From NCBI GenBank assembly GCA_029202545.1, contig CP119311.1, positions 4,526,001 to 4,590,000 on the forward strand: 64,000 bases of DNA, given 5' to 3'. Positions 1 through 8,308 of this stretch are shown one piece after another. Each line of letters begins with the position of its first letter. Position 1 is the stretch's first letter. The position numbers were made by a program, and so were the translations under genes. Under the pieces are notes generated by a model that saw nothing but the letters and a program-made list of their open reading frames with translations, did not search any database and had not been told where the DNA came from. This stretch comes from Candidatus Pseudobacter hemicellulosilyticus (GTDB taxonomy: Bacteria; Bacteroidota; Bacteroidia; Chitinophagales; Chitinophagaceae).

Positions 1-447
1 GATGGCAAACTTACCGGTACTATCAGTGATGATCACGGCAGGCTGTCCCTTTACCTGGACGGAAGTGCCGGACAGATCGCCGGTTTCAGCAGGCAGCAGC
101 ACAGTCCCTATTACCAGGGTAGTGTCTGCATTCCTGGACAGCGTATCTGCGCCGGGACGGGGTAAGGTATCCGTCAAGGCTTCGGCTGAATCCAAACTGG
201 CTGCCGGTATCGTATCTCTTCTTTGCTGGGGAACAGTATCTGCCTTTGGTGCGGGCAGCGAATCAGTTTGTGGAAGAGAATCCTTTTTTGGTAGCGTATC
301 CGTTCTGACAGGGATACTATCCTGTTTAGGTTTCGTGGTGTCCTGTGCGTTGGCGACAGCCACAGTCAGTAATAATAAGGAAAGTACAGCTAATAATCGG
401 ACAGGCCGCAACCAATGCAGCCGGGTAGACCGGGTAAAAACACTCAT
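1..447 (-). CDS. Secreted protein, 5' end only; carboxypeptidase-regulatory-like N-terminal domain
   Basis: Partial gene that runs off the left edge of the window; 149 codons are visible. It starts at ATG 447-445 with a basic, then hydrophobic signal peptide ending VAVANAQD. A low-complexity Asp/Thr/Leu/Pro-rich linker follows, with DTLP or DSLP recurring about every 8-12 residues. At residues 110-149 a stretch begins TLVIGTVLLPAETGDLSGTS and ends VIITDSTGKFAI. That end looks like the start of a carboxypeptidase-regulatory-like beta-sandwich, which is common at the front of TonB-dependent receptors and other Bacteroidota surface proteins. The rest is outside the window, so the full product is unknown. 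An ORF on the opposite strand over the same bases (2-490) is its shadow. Confidence 0.72.
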   Translation of the reverse strand, partial: MSVFTRSTRLHWLRPVRLLAVLSLLLLTVAVANAQDTTKPKQDSIPVRTDTLPKKDSLPQTDSLPAPKADTVPQQRRDTIPAASLDSAEALTDTLPRPGADTLSRNADTTLVIGTVLLPAETGDLSGTSVQVKGQPAVIITDSTGKFAI

Positions 448-654
448 AAGAACGATGTTTCGTTTACGTAAAAATGAATTCTCAGTGTAAGGCTTACTTC
501 AGGATCATTTGGTTTTTTCAGTGGCTGTAAGCGATCATTTGAATGACGGTCTAACAAAAGTCATGCCCATTAAATTCGGCTTAAAATACAGCGGCAGCAA
601 TTGGTTCGTCCCAAAAGAAAACATCAGGACACCCGGCGAAGCAGTAAAACGAAA

Positions 655-662
655 TATATTTG
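655..662 (+). promoter_or_regulatory. Candidate -7 box (TATATTTG) for the lipoprotein at 704
   Basis: TATATTTG matches the Bacteroidota -7 consensus TAnnTTTG and lies 41 bases before the ATG at 704. No TTG is seen at the expected -33 position. A GGTTCGTCC motif (603-611) lies upstream, one of several in this window. Apart from these, the 448-703 gap holds nothing recognisable. Confidence 0.4.
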
Positions 663-703
663 CGTACTTCACGTTTAGACAGGCAAATAAACCAACCATT
701 CTC

Positions 704-1183
704 ATGAAAAAATTTGTTGTTGCAGCACTGGTTTCTCTTTCCTTCCTCACCGGTTGTGGCGGGGGATCAGCTTTCAATTTTAATCAGACTATAATCCAGA
801 AGGAAGAGAGCCTGGTAAAAGACCTGGAGTCTACAGAAGCCAAGGTGCTGGAATACGTCAAGAATGATCACTATGATAGTATTGCCATTGCCGGGGGACG
901 CATGGAAAAACTGATAGAAGAAAAGCTGCAGGAGATCCGCGAGCTTCCTGCGCCTGATGCCAAAGGCGCCGAAGCCTTTAAAACATCGGCGATCAATTAT
1001 TTTGTTTTCATCAAGCAGGTGTATACCGGCTACCGGCAGGTAGGGGAGGCCAAAGATGAGGACCAGCGGGCTGAAGAGTGGGCCGCCCTGATGGAACTGG
1101 TAGGTAAAAGGCAGGAGGTGCTGGACAAGATGCAGCGTTCCCAGAAAGCTTTTGCGTCTGCTAACGGGTTCCGCGTGCAATAG
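704..1183 (+). CDS. Small lipoprotein, possibly LIC11966-like surface protein family
   Basis: 159-residue lipoprotein. The frame is open from 509, but the ATG at 704 is chosen because it starts a clear lipoprotein signal peptide (MKKFVVAALVSLSFLTGC, Cys18). The mature part is almost entirely amphipathic helix (QTIIQKEESLVKDLESTEAK and, later, KRQEVLDKMQRSQKAFASAN), with no catalytic motif. Length and helical character recall the short lipoproteins annotated as LIC11966-like surface proteins; that match is from memory and tentative. The gene is monocistronic, with a candidate promoter at 655-662 and a strong bidirectional terminator at 1228-1273. It is probably tethered to the inner leaflet of the outer membrane or to the cell surface. 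Function unknown. Confidence 0.8.
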   Translation: MKKFVVAALVSLSFLTGCGGGSAFNFNQTIIQKEESLVKDLESTEAKVLEYVKNDHYDSIAIAGGRMEKLIEEKLQEIRELPAPDAKGAEAFKTSAINYFVFIKQVYTGYRQVGEAKDEDQRAEEWAALMELVGKRQEVLDKMQRSQKAFASANGFRVQ

Positions 1184-1195
1184 TATTGAGCGTTC

Positions 1196-1210
1196 CCCGC
1201 CTCCGGCGGG
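1196..1210. repeat. REP-like palindrome CCCGCC-TCC-GGCGGG
   Basis: A 6-bp inverted repeat around TCC, followed by TGAC. The centre CGCCTCCGGCG and the trailing T-x-AC are shared with the two palindromes near 19250-19370, suggesting one dispersed REP-like family. Confidence 0.45.
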
Positions 1211-1227
1211 TGACGGATATTCATAAT

Positions 1228-1273
1228 AAAAAGTAAAGCGGAATGAGATCGGTCTCATTCCGCTTTACTTTTT
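1228..1273. terminator. Bidirectional intrinsic terminator
   Basis: Perfect 21-bp inverted repeat (1228-1248 and 1253-1273) with a TCGG loop. It is flanked by A5 on one side and T5 on the other. It sits between the convergent lipoprotein (plus) and outer-membrane factor (minus) genes, so it can stop transcription from both. Confidence 0.9.
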
Positions 1274-1331
1274 AAAGCCTGTTCAATTACTAATGCCTTC
1301 CTGTTGGTTCGTCCAAATATTCCTTCACTAT

Positions 1332-2789
1332 TTATTTCCAGCCACCACCCAGCGACCGGTACAGTTCTACTACTGTGGCCAGCTGGTTGCGGCGGATATT
1401 GACCAGTTCCAGTTCTGCCTGTAAGGCGTTGCTCTGTGCAGTGATCACTTCCAGGTAATTGGCCATATCGCTTTTGAAAAGCAGCTGTGCATGCTGTACG
1501 GCCACCTGCAGGGTATCCGCCCGCTGGCTGGCGATGGCATGCTGGGCCTGGAGCTTATCGGTCTGCACCAGGGCATTGCTCACTTCGGTAGCAGCGGTCA
1601 GGACCGACTGCCGGAAACGGATCACCGCTTCCTCTCTTTCTTTCTGCGCTATCTCAAAACGTGTCCGCAGCATGCGCTGCTGGAACACGGGCTGCAGTAC
1701 GGTACCTGCGGCCAGCCCAAACAGGGAGCCGGGGATATTGAACCAGTTACTGGATTTAAAAGATTCCAGGCCACCGCCGGCGGTGATGGTCAGCCCCGGG
1801 TACATACTGGCCTGCGCCACACCCACCTGGGCATTGGCGGCCACCAGCGCCATTTCAGTAGCACGCACATCCGGGCGGCGGCTCACCATGGCTACCGGGA
1901 TGCCGGTTGATAAACCCGTTTGCAGCGGAATGTCCGATAGGTCGCCGGCGCGGGTTATGCTGCCGGGCAGCTGCCCCGTGAGCAATTGCAGGTTATTTTC
2001 CTGGAGGGCTATCTGCTCTTCCAGCTGTGGCACCAGCAGGGCGGTGGTGGACCGCTGTGCTTCCGCCTGCTGTACGGCCAGGTTGCTGACCATACCGCCA
2101 TCCAGCAGGAAGCGGGTAACATTCACAAAAGTATCATTGAGCTGGAGGTTGCGGCGGGCGATGCCCAGTTGCTGGTCCAGCATCAGCAGGTTATAGTAAC
2201 CCTGTGCAATACCGGCTACCAGCTGTGTCTGCACGGCTTTGGCAGCTTCCTGCGTTTGCAGGTACTGCGCCAGGGTGGTTTCCTGCTGGCGCCGGATCTT
2301 TCCCCAGATATCCGCTTCCCAGGAAAGGTTCAGGAAAGCCTGGTAGTTCTCAATATGGCTCTTCCCTAAAAAGCTGCTGGCGCTGAGGCCGTTCAGGCTG
2401 TTGTCGGAAGGGCGGTTATACTGACCCGTTACATTCAGGTTGAGCGTGGGCAACTGCGACAGCCTTGCCTGCTTTACCTGCGACTGCGCCATTTCTATTC
2501 TTTTAATGGCGGCCAGGAGGTCGTGGTTATAGGTAAGGCCATTGCGGATCAGCCTCTGCAGGGTGGTATCTGTAAAGAGCTGCTCCCAGGGCAGATCGGC
2601 TATACTGCTGGTATCTGCAAAGGAAGTAGTGCTGAATTGCTGCGGCAGCAGGAGTTCCGGTTGCTGGTAATTCCTGCCTACGCGGCAGCCGGCCAGGATA
2701 AGCAGGACCAGGGGCAACCCGATCCATCGTTTACCGGTTATCATTGTTTGCATAATTTCTTGTTTAGTCATTTGGTCAAATGGGATCAT
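1332..2789 (-). CDS. RND efflux outer-membrane factor (TolC/OprM-type lipoprotein)
   Basis: Outer-membrane channel of the tripartite pump encoded with the next two genes. It shows the NodT/OprM layout: N-terminal Cys in LLILAGCRVGRNYQQPELLLP, then two outer-membrane efflux repeats rich in Gln and Ala helices. The family signatures LSWEADIWGKIRRQQETT and PVAMVSRRPDVRATEMAL are both present. The longest start (2789) overlaps the permease stop as ATGA, which suggests translational coupling. ATGs at 2771, 2753 and 2744 are in frame, and the last would give a more typical lipoprotein leader (MITGKRWIGLPLVLLILAGC). Last gene of the pump operon; transcription ends at the hairpin 1228-1273. Family assignment is firm, exact start uncertain. 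Confidence 0.93.
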   Translation of the reverse strand: MIPFDQMTKQEIMQTMITGKRWIGLPLVLLILAGCRVGRNYQQPELLLPQQFSTTSFADTSSIADLPWEQLFTDTTLQRLIRNGLTYNHDLLAAIKRIEMAQSQVKQARLSQLPTLNLNVTGQYNRPSDNSLNGLSASSFLGKSHIENYQAFLNLSWEADIWGKIRRQQETTLAQYLQTQEAAKAVQTQLVAGIAQGYYNLLMLDQQLGIARRNLQLNDTFVNVTRFLLDGGMVSNLAVQQAEAQRSTTALLVPQLEEQIALQENNLQLLTGQLPGSITRAGDLSDIPLQTGLSTGIPVAMVSRRPDVRATEMALVAANAQVGVAQASMYPGLTITAGGGLESFKSSNWFNIPGSLFGLAAGTVLQPVFQQRMLRTRFEIAQKEREEAVIRFRQSVLTAATEVSNALVQTDKLQAQHAIASQRADTLQVAVQHAQLLFKSDMANYLEVITAQSNALQAELELVNIRRNQLATVVELYRSLGGGWK

Positions 2790-5700
2790 TCCGCCACAAA
2801 GATTTCTTTGGGAGCGCCTTTGCGGCCAAAGCGTTCGGTCAGTGTCTGGAACAGGATGAACAATACCGGGATAATGAATACCCCCAGCAATACGCCTGAC
2901 AGCATACCGCCGGCGGCGCCAAAGCTGATAGAGCGGTTACCCATAGCGGAAGAGCCGGTGGCACGCATCAGCGGCGTGATGCCCACAATAAAGGCAAAGG
3001 AAGTCATCAGGATGGGACGGATCCGCAGCCTGGCCGCTTCCAGTGCGGCATCCAGCAGGGTCATACCGGCACGCCGGCGCTGTACGGCATACTCTACTAT
3101 CAGGATGGCGTTCTTGGCCAGCAGCCCGATCAGCATGATCAGGCCCACCTGAACATAGATATTGTTATCGATCCCGAAGAGGCGGATGAAGGCAAAGACC
3201 CCGAAGATCCCGAAGGGGATGGAGAGGATCACGGCAAAAGGCAGCATATAACTTTCATACTGCGCCGCCAGCAGGAAATAGACGAACAGTACGCAGAGCA
3301 GGAAAATGATGCCCTGCTGACCGCCCGCGGCGATCTCTTCCTTACTGAGGCCGGTCCAGGTATGCGCATAACCCCTTGGCAGGAATTTGGCGGCGGTTTC
3401 ATCCACGGCGCGGATAGCGTCACCCGAACTGAAACCTGGTTTGGGGAACCCGTTCATGGTGACTGCATTGAACAGGTTATTGCGGGTAACTGTTTCCGGC
3501 CCGTAGGTCTTATCCAGTTTCACCAGCCCGTTGATGGGCACCATCTCCCCATAACTGTTCTTGATATGAATGCCGTTCAGTGATTCCGGGTTGGCGCGAT
3601 AAGGTGCATCGGCCTGCACAATAACGCGGTAGAATTTCCCGAAGCGGTTGAAGTCGGACGCGAAGGTGCTGCCGTAATACACCTGCAGGGTTTGCAGGAT
3701 ATCATCAACGCCTACACCCAATTGTTTGGCCTTGGCCTCGTCAATATTCACCATATACTGCGGGTTATTGGCGCTGAAGGTGGTGAAGGCGAAACCGATC
3801 TCGGGCCGCTTCATCAGCTCCATAGCGAAGGCATTGGCTGTTTCGCCGAGTTTGGTCAGGGAGCCGTTGGAACGGTCCTGCAGCATGAACTCAAAACCAT
3901 CCACGTTACCGAAACCCTGAACGGTGGGGAAGGAGAAGGTAAAGATGCTGGCTTCAGAGATGCCGGCATAACGGGCATTCATCTGGCCCATGATCTCCTG
4001 GAGCGAGTGTACTTCGCCTCTTTCCCTGACCGGTTTCAGTCGCACAAAACCGATGGCGTAGTTGGAGCTGCTGGAATTGGACAGCAGGTTAAAACCGGTA
4101 ACCGTGAAATAGGCCTGGATAGAAGGCAGGTCCTTAGTAGCGGCCTCTACTTTCTTCACCACATCACGGGTGCGCTCCAGTGAGCTGCCGGGCGGTAAGG
4201 TGATATTATAGAGGATGAAGCCCTGGTCTTCCGCCGGGATAAAACCGGTAGGAGTGGTGCGGGCCAGCCAGAAAGTGGCCAGTGACACTATCAGCAGACC
4301 GCCGATAGCGATCCATTTTGTTTTGGCCAGGAAACGGACGGTACCGGTATAGCGGTCGGTGATGGCGTTGAAACCTTTATTGAAACCACGGAAGAAGCGG
4401 GGGCCGAAGCCTTTCTTTTGCGGGATCTCTCCGTGTTCACCGGTATGCGGGTTCTTCAGGATAAGCGCCGAGAGCGCGGGGCTCAGCGTCAGGGCGTTCA
4501 CAGCAGAGATCAGGATGGCGATGGCCAGCGTGAAAGAGAACTGCCGGTAGAACACCCCTGCGGGGCCCTGCATGAAACCTACGGGGATGAACACCGCGGC
4601 CATCACGAGGGTGATGGAGATGATAGCGCCGGAGATCTCCTGCATGGATTTAATGGTGGCTTCACGGGCCGGCAGCCGGGTATGTTCCATCTTGGTATGC
4701 ACGGCCTCCACCACCACAATGGCGTCATCCACCACGATACCGATGGCCAGTACCAGGGCGAAGAGGGTGAGCACGTTGATACTGAAACCAAAGAGCTGCA
4801 TGAAGAAGAACGTACCGATAATGGCCACGGGTACGGCAATGGCCGGGATCAGTGTGGAACGGAAGTCCTGTAAGAAGATATACACCACAATGAACACCAG
4901 GATAAAAGCTTCTATCAGGGTGCTTTTCACCTGGGAGATAGATTCGTCCAGGTATTCCTTGGTGCTGTACATATTCATGTAGTGCAGCCCCTTGGGGAAA
5001 TTGGCGGAATTCTTTTTCAGCACTTCATTGATAGCTATCTGGATCTCGTTGGCGTTGGAGCCGGCGGTCTGGAAGATAGCGATACCGATACCGGGATTAC
5101 CGCCCCAGGCATTGTCAACGGAATAGTTGACGGTGCCAAATTCCACCCGGGCAAGGTCTTTCAGCTTAAGCACCGAACCATCCGGATTAGCCTTGATGAT
5201 CATATTCTCGTATTGCTCGCCTTCAAAGGATTTGCCTTTGTATTTGAGGATATACTCAAAAGATTCGTTGGAGCTTTGTCCAAAGCGACCGGGTGCTGCT
5301 TCCAGGTTCTGGCCCTGGATAGCGGCCAGCACTTCCTGCGGCGAAACATTATTGGCGGTGAGGCGGTCGGGCCGGAGCCAGATGCGCATGGAATAATCCT
5401 TGACGCCAAAGCTCATGGCCTGGCCTACGCCGGGCACGCGCTGGATCTCGGGGATCAGGTTAATGCGGGCGTAGTTCTGCAGGAAGGTCTCGTCGAACAG
5501 GGAATCGGTGCTGTACAGGGCGGGCACCATGATCATACTGTTCTGTACTTTCTGGGTGCTGATACCGGCCTGGTTCACTTCGGGCGGCAGGAGGCTGATG
5601 GCCTTGGCCACCCGGTTCTGCACGTTCACGGCGGCGAGATCGGGATCAGTGCCCAGCTTAAAGAAAACGGTGAGCACCATAGAGCCGTCATTGTTGGAGT

Positions 5701-5941
5701 TGGAGGTCATGTAGGTCATGTTCTCCACTCCGTTCACGGACTCTTCAATGGGTGTGGCCACGGCGCGTGCTACTACTTCGGCATTGGCGCCGGGGTAGGA
5801 GGCGGTTACCTGCACGCTGGGTGGTGCAATATCCGGGAACTGGGTCACCGGGATGGTGGTGAGGGCAATGATGCCCAGCAAAACCAGTATGATGGAGACA
5901 ACCGTAGAGAGTACCGGTCGCTCAATAAATCGTTTAAACAT
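2786..5941 (-). CDS. RND multidrug efflux permease (HAE1/AcrB family)
   Basis: Inner-membrane proton-driven drug antiporter, 1051 residues, the usual size for AcrB/MexB. The frame is open to 5989, but ATG 5941 gives the family N-terminus MFKRFIERPVLSTVVSIILV. Visible features are TM1, the porter loop (IPVTQFPDIAPPSVQVTASY), the TM4 proton-relay aspartates in GIVVDDAIVVVEAV, the GFIPAEDQG segment opening the second half, and a C-terminal TM bundle with SIPFGIFGVFAF and GLLAKNAILIVEYA. It lies between its fusion protein (upstream) and outer-membrane factor (overlap ATGA). Substrates cannot be read from sequence; the HAE1 type normally exports amphiphilic drugs or bile-type compounds. Confidence 0.96.
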   Translation of the reverse strand: MFKRFIERPVLSTVVSIILVLLGIIALTTIPVTQFPDIAPPSVQVTASYPGANAEVVARAVATPIEESVNGVENMTYMTSNSNNDGSMVLTVFFKLGTDPDLAAVNVQNRVAKAISLLPPEVNQAGISTQKVQNSMIMVPALYSTDSLFDETFLQNYARINLIPEIQRVPGVGQAMSFGVKDYSMRIWLRPDRLTANNVSPQEVLAAIQGQNLEAAPGRFGQSSNESFEYILKYKGKSFEGEQYENMIIKANPDGSVLKLKDLARVEFGTVNYSVDNAWGGNPGIGIAIFQTAGSNANEIQIAINEVLKKNSANFPKGLHYMNMYSTKEYLDESISQVKSTLIEAFILVFIVVYIFLQDFRSTLIPAIAVPVAIIGTFFFMQLFGFSINVLTLFALVLAIGIVVDDAIVVVEAVHTKMEHTRLPAREATIKSMQEISGAIISITLVMAAVFIPVGFMQGPAGVFYRQFSFTLAIAILISAVNALTLSPALSALILKNPHTGEHGEIPQKKGFGPRFFRGFNKGFNAITDRYTGTVRFLAKTKWIAIGGLLIVSLATFWLARTTPTGFIPAEDQGFILYNITLPPGSSLERTRDVVKKVEAATKDLPSIQAYFTVTGFNLLSNSSSSNYAIGFVRLKPVRERGEVHSLQEIMGQMNARYAGISEASIFTFSFPTVQGFGNVDGFEFMLQDRSNGSLTKLGETANAFAMELMKRPEIGFAFTTFSANNPQYMVNIDEAKAKQLGVGVDDILQTLQVYYGSTFASDFNRFGKFYRVIVQADAPYRANPESLNGIHIKNSYGEMVPINGLVKLDKTYGPETVTRNNLFNAVTMNGFPKPGFSSGDAIRAVDETAAKFLPRGYAHTWTGLSKEEIAAGGQQGIIFLLCVLFVYFLLAAQYESYMLPFAVILSIPFGIFGVFAFIRLFGIDNNIYVQVGLIMLIGLLAKNAILIVEYAVQRRRAGMTLLDAALEAARLRIRPILMTSFAFIVGITPLMRATGSSAMGNRSISFGAAGGMLSGVLLGVFIIPVLFILFQTLTERFGRKGAPKEIFVAE

Positions 5942-6096
5942 GCGTATAAGATTTTGGTCCGGCTGCCGGTTATGGGCAGGCGAATACAATAGCCGCGTGG
6001 GCGTTTGAAATGTTGGATGTGAACAGGAGCCTGGGGGAAAGCACCCGGTTATTCATGGCTGTCAGAATAGGGCACTTTCCACCGGGCTGTTATGGA

Positions 6097-7281
6097 TCAG
6101 AGCGGTTTTACCTGTAGCAGGCTGTCTACCCGTATCGGCATGGGGGCTATCACCATTTCATCCCGCAGGTTACCGAGGCCGGAGAACACGATGCGCTCGC
6201 CGGCTTTGAGTCCACCCTGGACAAAATAATAGTTGGCGGTCTTACCCGAGATGCTGATAGGCCGGCCTACCACCTTATTGCTGTCGCTGACTACATAGAC
6301 AAAGATCTTGTCCTGTATCTCGTAGGTGGCTTCCTGAGGCACCACCAGTGCTTCATTGAAGAGCTGGGGGATGCGGACCCTGCCTGTATTGCCGGAGCGC
6401 AGCAGGCCGCCGCTGTTGGGGAAGGTAGCGCGGAAACTGATGGCGCCGGTGGTACGGTCAAACTGCCCGTCGATAGTCCCTATTTTACCGGTCTGGGGGT
6501 AGAGGCTGTTATCGGCCAGCACCAGCTGTACAGCGGGTACTTTCCGGACCTTTTCTTCCAGGGTATTGCCGGCAAACTGGTTACGGAAAGCGATGAAATC
6601 AGCCTCGCTGAGCGAGAAATACGCATATACTTCGCTTACATCAGAGAGCACGGTAAGCGGTGTGGTTTCACCTTTGCCTACCAGGCTGCCGGTCTTGAAG
6701 GGGATGCGGCCGATATAACCGCTTACCGGTGCTGACACCAGGGTATAACCGACATTTATCTTTGCATTGGCTACCAGGGCCCGGGTCTGTTCAGCGCTGG
6801 CCAGGGCGGCGTCATAAGTGGCGCGGGCGGTCTTCAGCTGCACTTCAGAGATCACTTTATTTTCTACCAGTGGCAGCAGGCGATCCACTTCCACGCGGGC
6901 TCTGGCGGCATTGGCTTCGGCGGCCTGAAGGGAAGATTCGCTGTTGTGCAGTGCTTCGCGGTAGATGCGGTCGTTGATCCTGAAGAGGGGCTGGCCTGCT
7001 TTGACGTAGGCGCCTTCATCTACATAGATCTTATCCAGGTACCCTTCTACCTGTGGGCGTATCTCCACGTTGACCTTACCTTCCAGGGCAGCGGTATACT
7101 CCCGGTAAGTAGTACCCGGTGTGGCACTAACGGCCAGTACGGGTAAGGATGGGGGTGGCATGGCATTGATGGGCTGTTCCGCCCTGCCGGCGCCGCAGGC
7201 ATACAGCAGCGCAGTGATAGAAATAAACCCGGTGAGCAGCAATAAGTGCCTGCGGGTGATGTTCAGACGTAGTGGTTGCAT
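6097..7281 (-). CDS. RND efflux periplasmic adaptor (membrane fusion protein, AcrA type)
   Basis: 394-residue lipoprotein adaptor linking the RND permease to the outer-membrane factor. The signal peptide ends LLYACGAG (lipid Cys about 29). A barrel-sandwich lipoyl half (VNVEIRPQVEGYLDKIYVDE then GAYVKAGQPLFRIND) is followed by a helical hairpin rich in Ala/Glu (SSLQAAEANAARARVEVDRL), the second lipoyl half (TLVSAPVSGYIGRIPFKTGS), and beta-barrel and membrane-proximal domains. First gene of the pump operon: permease starts 155 bases downstream. A candidate -7 box at 7440-7447 and a TetR operator at 7585-7597 lie upstream. Confidence 0.95.
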   Translation of the reverse strand: MQPLRLNITRRHLLLLTGFISITALLYACGAGRAEQPINAMPPPSLPVLAVSATPGTTYREYTAALEGKVNVEIRPQVEGYLDKIYVDEGAYVKAGQPLFRINDRIYREALHNSESSLQAAEANAARARVEVDRLLPLVENKVISEVQLKTARATYDAALASAEQTRALVANAKINVGYTLVSAPVSGYIGRIPFKTGSLVGKGETTPLTVLSDVSEVYAYFSLSEADFIAFRNQFAGNTLEEKVRKVPAVQLVLADNSLYPQTGKIGTIDGQFDRTTGAISFRATFPNSGGLLRSGNTGRVRIPQLFNEALVVPQEATYEIQDKIFVYVVSDSNKVVGRPISISGKTANYYFVQGGLKAGERIVFSGLGNLRDEMVIAPMPIRVDSLLQVKPL

Positions 7282-7439
7282 AGCATGGTTGTTGGGGAAA
7301 GCGCAAAGGCTCTCCGGTTTGAGATTCTGTTGAGTTGATGTTTGTTGGTACGAAAAAAGACATACGGATCCTGTATCCGGCTGGAGGCCTATGGCGGCAA
7401 GGGGGATCTTGCTGCACAGTATGCATCAGGAGACCGGAA

Positions 7440-7447
7440 CAAAGGTA
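7440..7447 (-). promoter_or_regulatory. Candidate -7 box (TACCTTTG) for the RND pump operon
   Basis: On the minus strand TACCTTTG fits TAnnTTTG. It lies about 160 bases before the adaptor ATG in the 336-base gap 7282-7617. No good -33 TTG was found at 19-21 bases. The TetR operator copy at 7585-7597 lies further upstream in the same gap. Confidence 0.4.
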
Positions 7448-7584
7448 CTAAAAATGACGGCTACATTGCTAAAAAAATTAGTATTAATTTATTGGTCATG
7501 ACAGGTTGCCTACAGCCTTAGCTATGTAAACCGGCCACGGGACAGGATTTCAGGGATTGTTCAATTATAACGCGATTATTTTTC

Positions 7585-7597
7585 CTAACACTGTTAG
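7585..7597. promoter_or_regulatory. TetR operator copy 1 (CTAACACTGTTAG)
   Basis: Near-perfect palindrome CTAACA-C-TGTTAG between tetR and the pump operon. It shares a longer block, TTATTTTTCCTAACAC(T/C)GTTAG, with the copy in front of tetR at 8234-8246. Two copies on either side of a TetR gene are best explained as its binding sites. Confidence 0.72.
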
Positions 7598-7617
7598 ATT
7601 TTTGCCGAAAAAAAAGC

Positions 7618-8220
7618 TCAACGGGACAGGTTTTTGATGAAACCGTTGATGGCATCATCGAGGACCATTTTGTTGAGTTGCTCACACATGTCTGAGGTAC
7701 GCATCATTTTGATGGATATCAGTCCATGGATGACCGACCAGAAGGTATGTCCCTTCAGGCAGGGATCTATATCAGTGCGGTTATGTTTTTCCAGTATGGC
7801 GGCAATGGGTTCCAGCATCAGTTCCCGGAAATGGGTCTTTTCGGGGAGGCAGCCGGCTTCTTCACAGCAGGGGATACCGAGGTTGAACATCACCTGGTAG
7901 TACTCCTTATTGCGGAAGGCGAAATTCCAGTAGGCATCCGCTACGGCCCGGATCTGGTCGGCGGGATCTTCATGCTTATGCCGGGCCTGCTCCATCTTTT
8001 TAGCGAGCTGATTGAATCCGTCCCGGGCAAACTCCATCAGTATACTTTCCTTGTTCTCAAAATGATCATAGATCACGGGTACACTGTATTCAATGGCGTC
8101 TGCTATTTTCCTGATCGACAGGGCCTGCCAGCCTTCCGTCGTGACTATCTGCCACGCCGTTGCGAGAATGCTGGACCTCACTTCGTCCTTTTGCCGCAAC
8201 CGTCTTTCAGTTATTCCCAT
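7618..8220 (-). CDS. TetR/AcrR family repressor, likely controls the RND pump and MATE exporter
   Basis: 200-residue regulator with a TetR_N helix-turn-helix at about residues 13-60 (ILATAWQIVTTEGWQALSIR, then SVPVIYDHFENKESILMEFA). The C-terminal ligand domain resembles the TetR_C_13/WHG type (AYWNFAFRNKEYYQVMFNLG, then the WSVIHGLISI helix). The start at 8220 is preceded by a -7 box on the minus strand (8247-8254) with the operator CTAACACCGTTAG immediately downstream of it, which fits autorepression. A second operator copy lies 20 bases past the stop, toward the pump operon. The divergent MATE gene starts 88 bases away, so one regulator may govern both exporters. Family assignment firm; targets inferred. 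Confidence 0.93.
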   Translation of the reverse strand: MGITERRLRQKDEVRSSILATAWQIVTTEGWQALSIRKIADAIEYSVPVIYDHFENKESILMEFARDGFNQLAKKMEQARHKHEDPADQIRAVADAYWNFAFRNKEYYQVMFNLGIPCCEEAGCLPEKTHFRELMLEPIAAILEKHNRTDIDPCLKGHTFWSVIHGLISIKMMRTSDMCEQLNKMVLDDAINGFIKNLSR

Positions 8221-8233
8221 ATCGTTATTTTTC

Positions 8234-8254
8234 CTAACACCGTTAGCAAAAGTA
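8234..8254 (-). promoter_or_regulatory. tetR promoter -7 box (8247-8254) abutting TetR operator copy 2 (8234-8246)
   Basis: Reading the minus strand, TACTTTTG (TAnnTTTG) is followed at once by CTAACGGTGTTAG, which would cover the transcription start. Bound repressor would block initiation. The second operator is at 7585-7597. Confidence 0.68.
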
Positions 8255-8293
8255 GGGATGTTTTTGAAACCACCGAAATTTTTTTATTCTTAC

Positions 8294-8301
8294 TACTTTT
8301 G
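8294..8301 (+). promoter_or_regulatory. -7 box (TACTTTTG) only 7 bases before the MATE start codon
   Basis: TACTTTTG fits TAnnTTTG. The usual start point about 7 bases downstream would fall at or next to the ATG at 8309, so the mRNA would be leaderless or nearly so. The same arrangement recurs at 61485-61501. Confidence 0.5.
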
Positions 8302-8308
8302 CTGCCTT

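Noticed and set aside
509..703. N-terminal extension of the lipoprotein gene from 509
   Set aside because: It would bury the clear lipoprotein signal peptide in the middle of the protein and would include the likely promoter.
4982..5992. Long plus-strand ORF opposite the RND permease
   Set aside because: It lies wholly opposite a well-supported permease gene; its His/Gly-rich composition is typical of an antisense shadow.
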